Source of the DNA: Gemmatimonadota bacterium
GTDB lineage: Bacteria > Gemmatimonadota > Gemmatimonadetes > Longimicrobiales > Longimicrobiaceae
Direction: 5' to 3'
DNA length: 6,844 nucleotides
Assembly: GCA_019348265.1 (NCBI GenBank)
Contig: JAHWJV010000193.1
Span: 1-6,844 of the forward strand
The notes beneath the pieces are model-generated. The model was not told the origin of the DNA, made no database searches, and saw only the letters and a list, made by a program, of their open reading frames with translations. This document shows positions 6,559 through 6,844 of the stretch, piece by piece. The first letter of the stretch is position 1. Each line of letters begins with the position of its first letter. Both the position numbers and the translations under genes were made by a program.

Positions 6559-6844
6559 ATGGACCGCGCGCTAGATCCCGAGCTCGTATTCGCCCGCTTC
6601 GTGATCGGGGCGGAGAACCTGCTCGCCGCGACCGCGGCCCGCCGGGTCGCCGAGTCACCCGGGCGCAGCTACAACCCGCTGGTGGTGATCGGCGCGGGCG
6701 GGGCGGGGAAGACCCACCTCCTGACCGCGATCGGCCACCTCGCGCGCGCCACCGATCCAGACGCGGCAGTCCAGTACGAGAGCGCCGACCGGTTCGTGGA
6801 TCGCCTCACCGCGAGCATCGCTGAAGGCACGGTCGCGGAGATGC
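6559..6844 (+). CDS. DnaA/Hda-like AAA+ ATPase (3'-truncated by window)
   Basis: The first 95 residues of an AAA+ protein are visible; the frame is still open at the window end. The ATG at 6559 lies 2 nt after the mglA stop, with no good Shine-Dalgarno, so translation is probably coupled. The sequence matches the start of DnaA domain III: FARFVIGAENLLAATAARRV, ESPGRSYNPLVVIG, the Walker A GAGGAGKT (residues 45-52), and HLLTAIGHLA; QYESADRFVDRL fits the following strand and helix. In DnaA the comparable stretch begins after about 100 residues of domains I and II. Those are absent here, making it a stand-alone DnaA/Hda-type ATPase at its N-terminus. Whether it has the domain IV DNA-binding helix-turn-helix cannot be seen. 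It may be an Hda-like regulator, a DnaA paralogue recruited to another task, or an AAA+ partner of the MglA module. Replication control is only one possibility. Confidence 0.85.
   Translation, partial: MDRALDPELVFARFVIGAENLLAATAARRVAESPGRSYNPLVVIGAGGAGKTHLLTAIGHLARATDPDAAVQYESADRFVDRLTASIAEGTVAEM

Overview
This high-GC window (about 70% by eye) is gene-dense, with every supported gene on the + strand. It looks like bacterial chromosome rather than a mobile region: I see no transposase, integrase, tRNA, rRNA, CRISPR array or abrupt change in base composition. The organism is probably a GC-rich, environmental, predatory or gliding-type bacterium. The combination of an MglA GTPase, a TPR-roadblock protein, a DUF4388 protein and a stand-alone DnaA-type ATPase fits Gemmatimonadota best, with Myxococcota-like lineages as the alternative. 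That assignment is inference from gene content only.

Layout: (1) 2-916 is the 3' part of an RluD/RluA-family 23S rRNA pseudouridine synthase gene whose start lies upstream of the window. (2) 917-1151 is the only real intergenic region. It has a strong-looking sigma70-type promoter (TTGACG, 18 bp, TATACT) placed over the rluD stop codon, followed by a leader of about 200 nt with two short overlapping ORFs. (3) 1152-3881 encodes a roughly 909-residue TPR scaffold. (4) 3885-5021 encodes a DUF4388 (PATAN-type) protein with a tandem MshEN-like motif, a winged-helix-like segment and C-terminal TPRs. (5) 5018-5938 encodes a TPR protein with a C-terminal roadblock/LC7 (MglB-like) domain. (6) 5945-6556 encodes an MglA-type small GTPase. 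(7) 6559 to the window end is the beginning of a DnaA-like AAA+ ATPase, cut off by the window.

From 1152 onward the genes are separated by 3 nt, a 4-nt ATGA overlap, 6 nt and 2 nt, so they almost certainly form one translationally coupled operon. The most interesting reading is that this is a small-GTPase polarity or regulatory module. MglA would be the switch and the roadblock protein its likely GAP/GEF or partner. The DUF4388 protein would be a candidate signal input, possibly a c-di-GMP receptor. TPR arrays in three consecutive proteins would supply scaffolding, and a DnaA-family ATPase would be an unusual downstream partner. The individual families are known. The combined system and the proposed c-di-GMP input are inferences.
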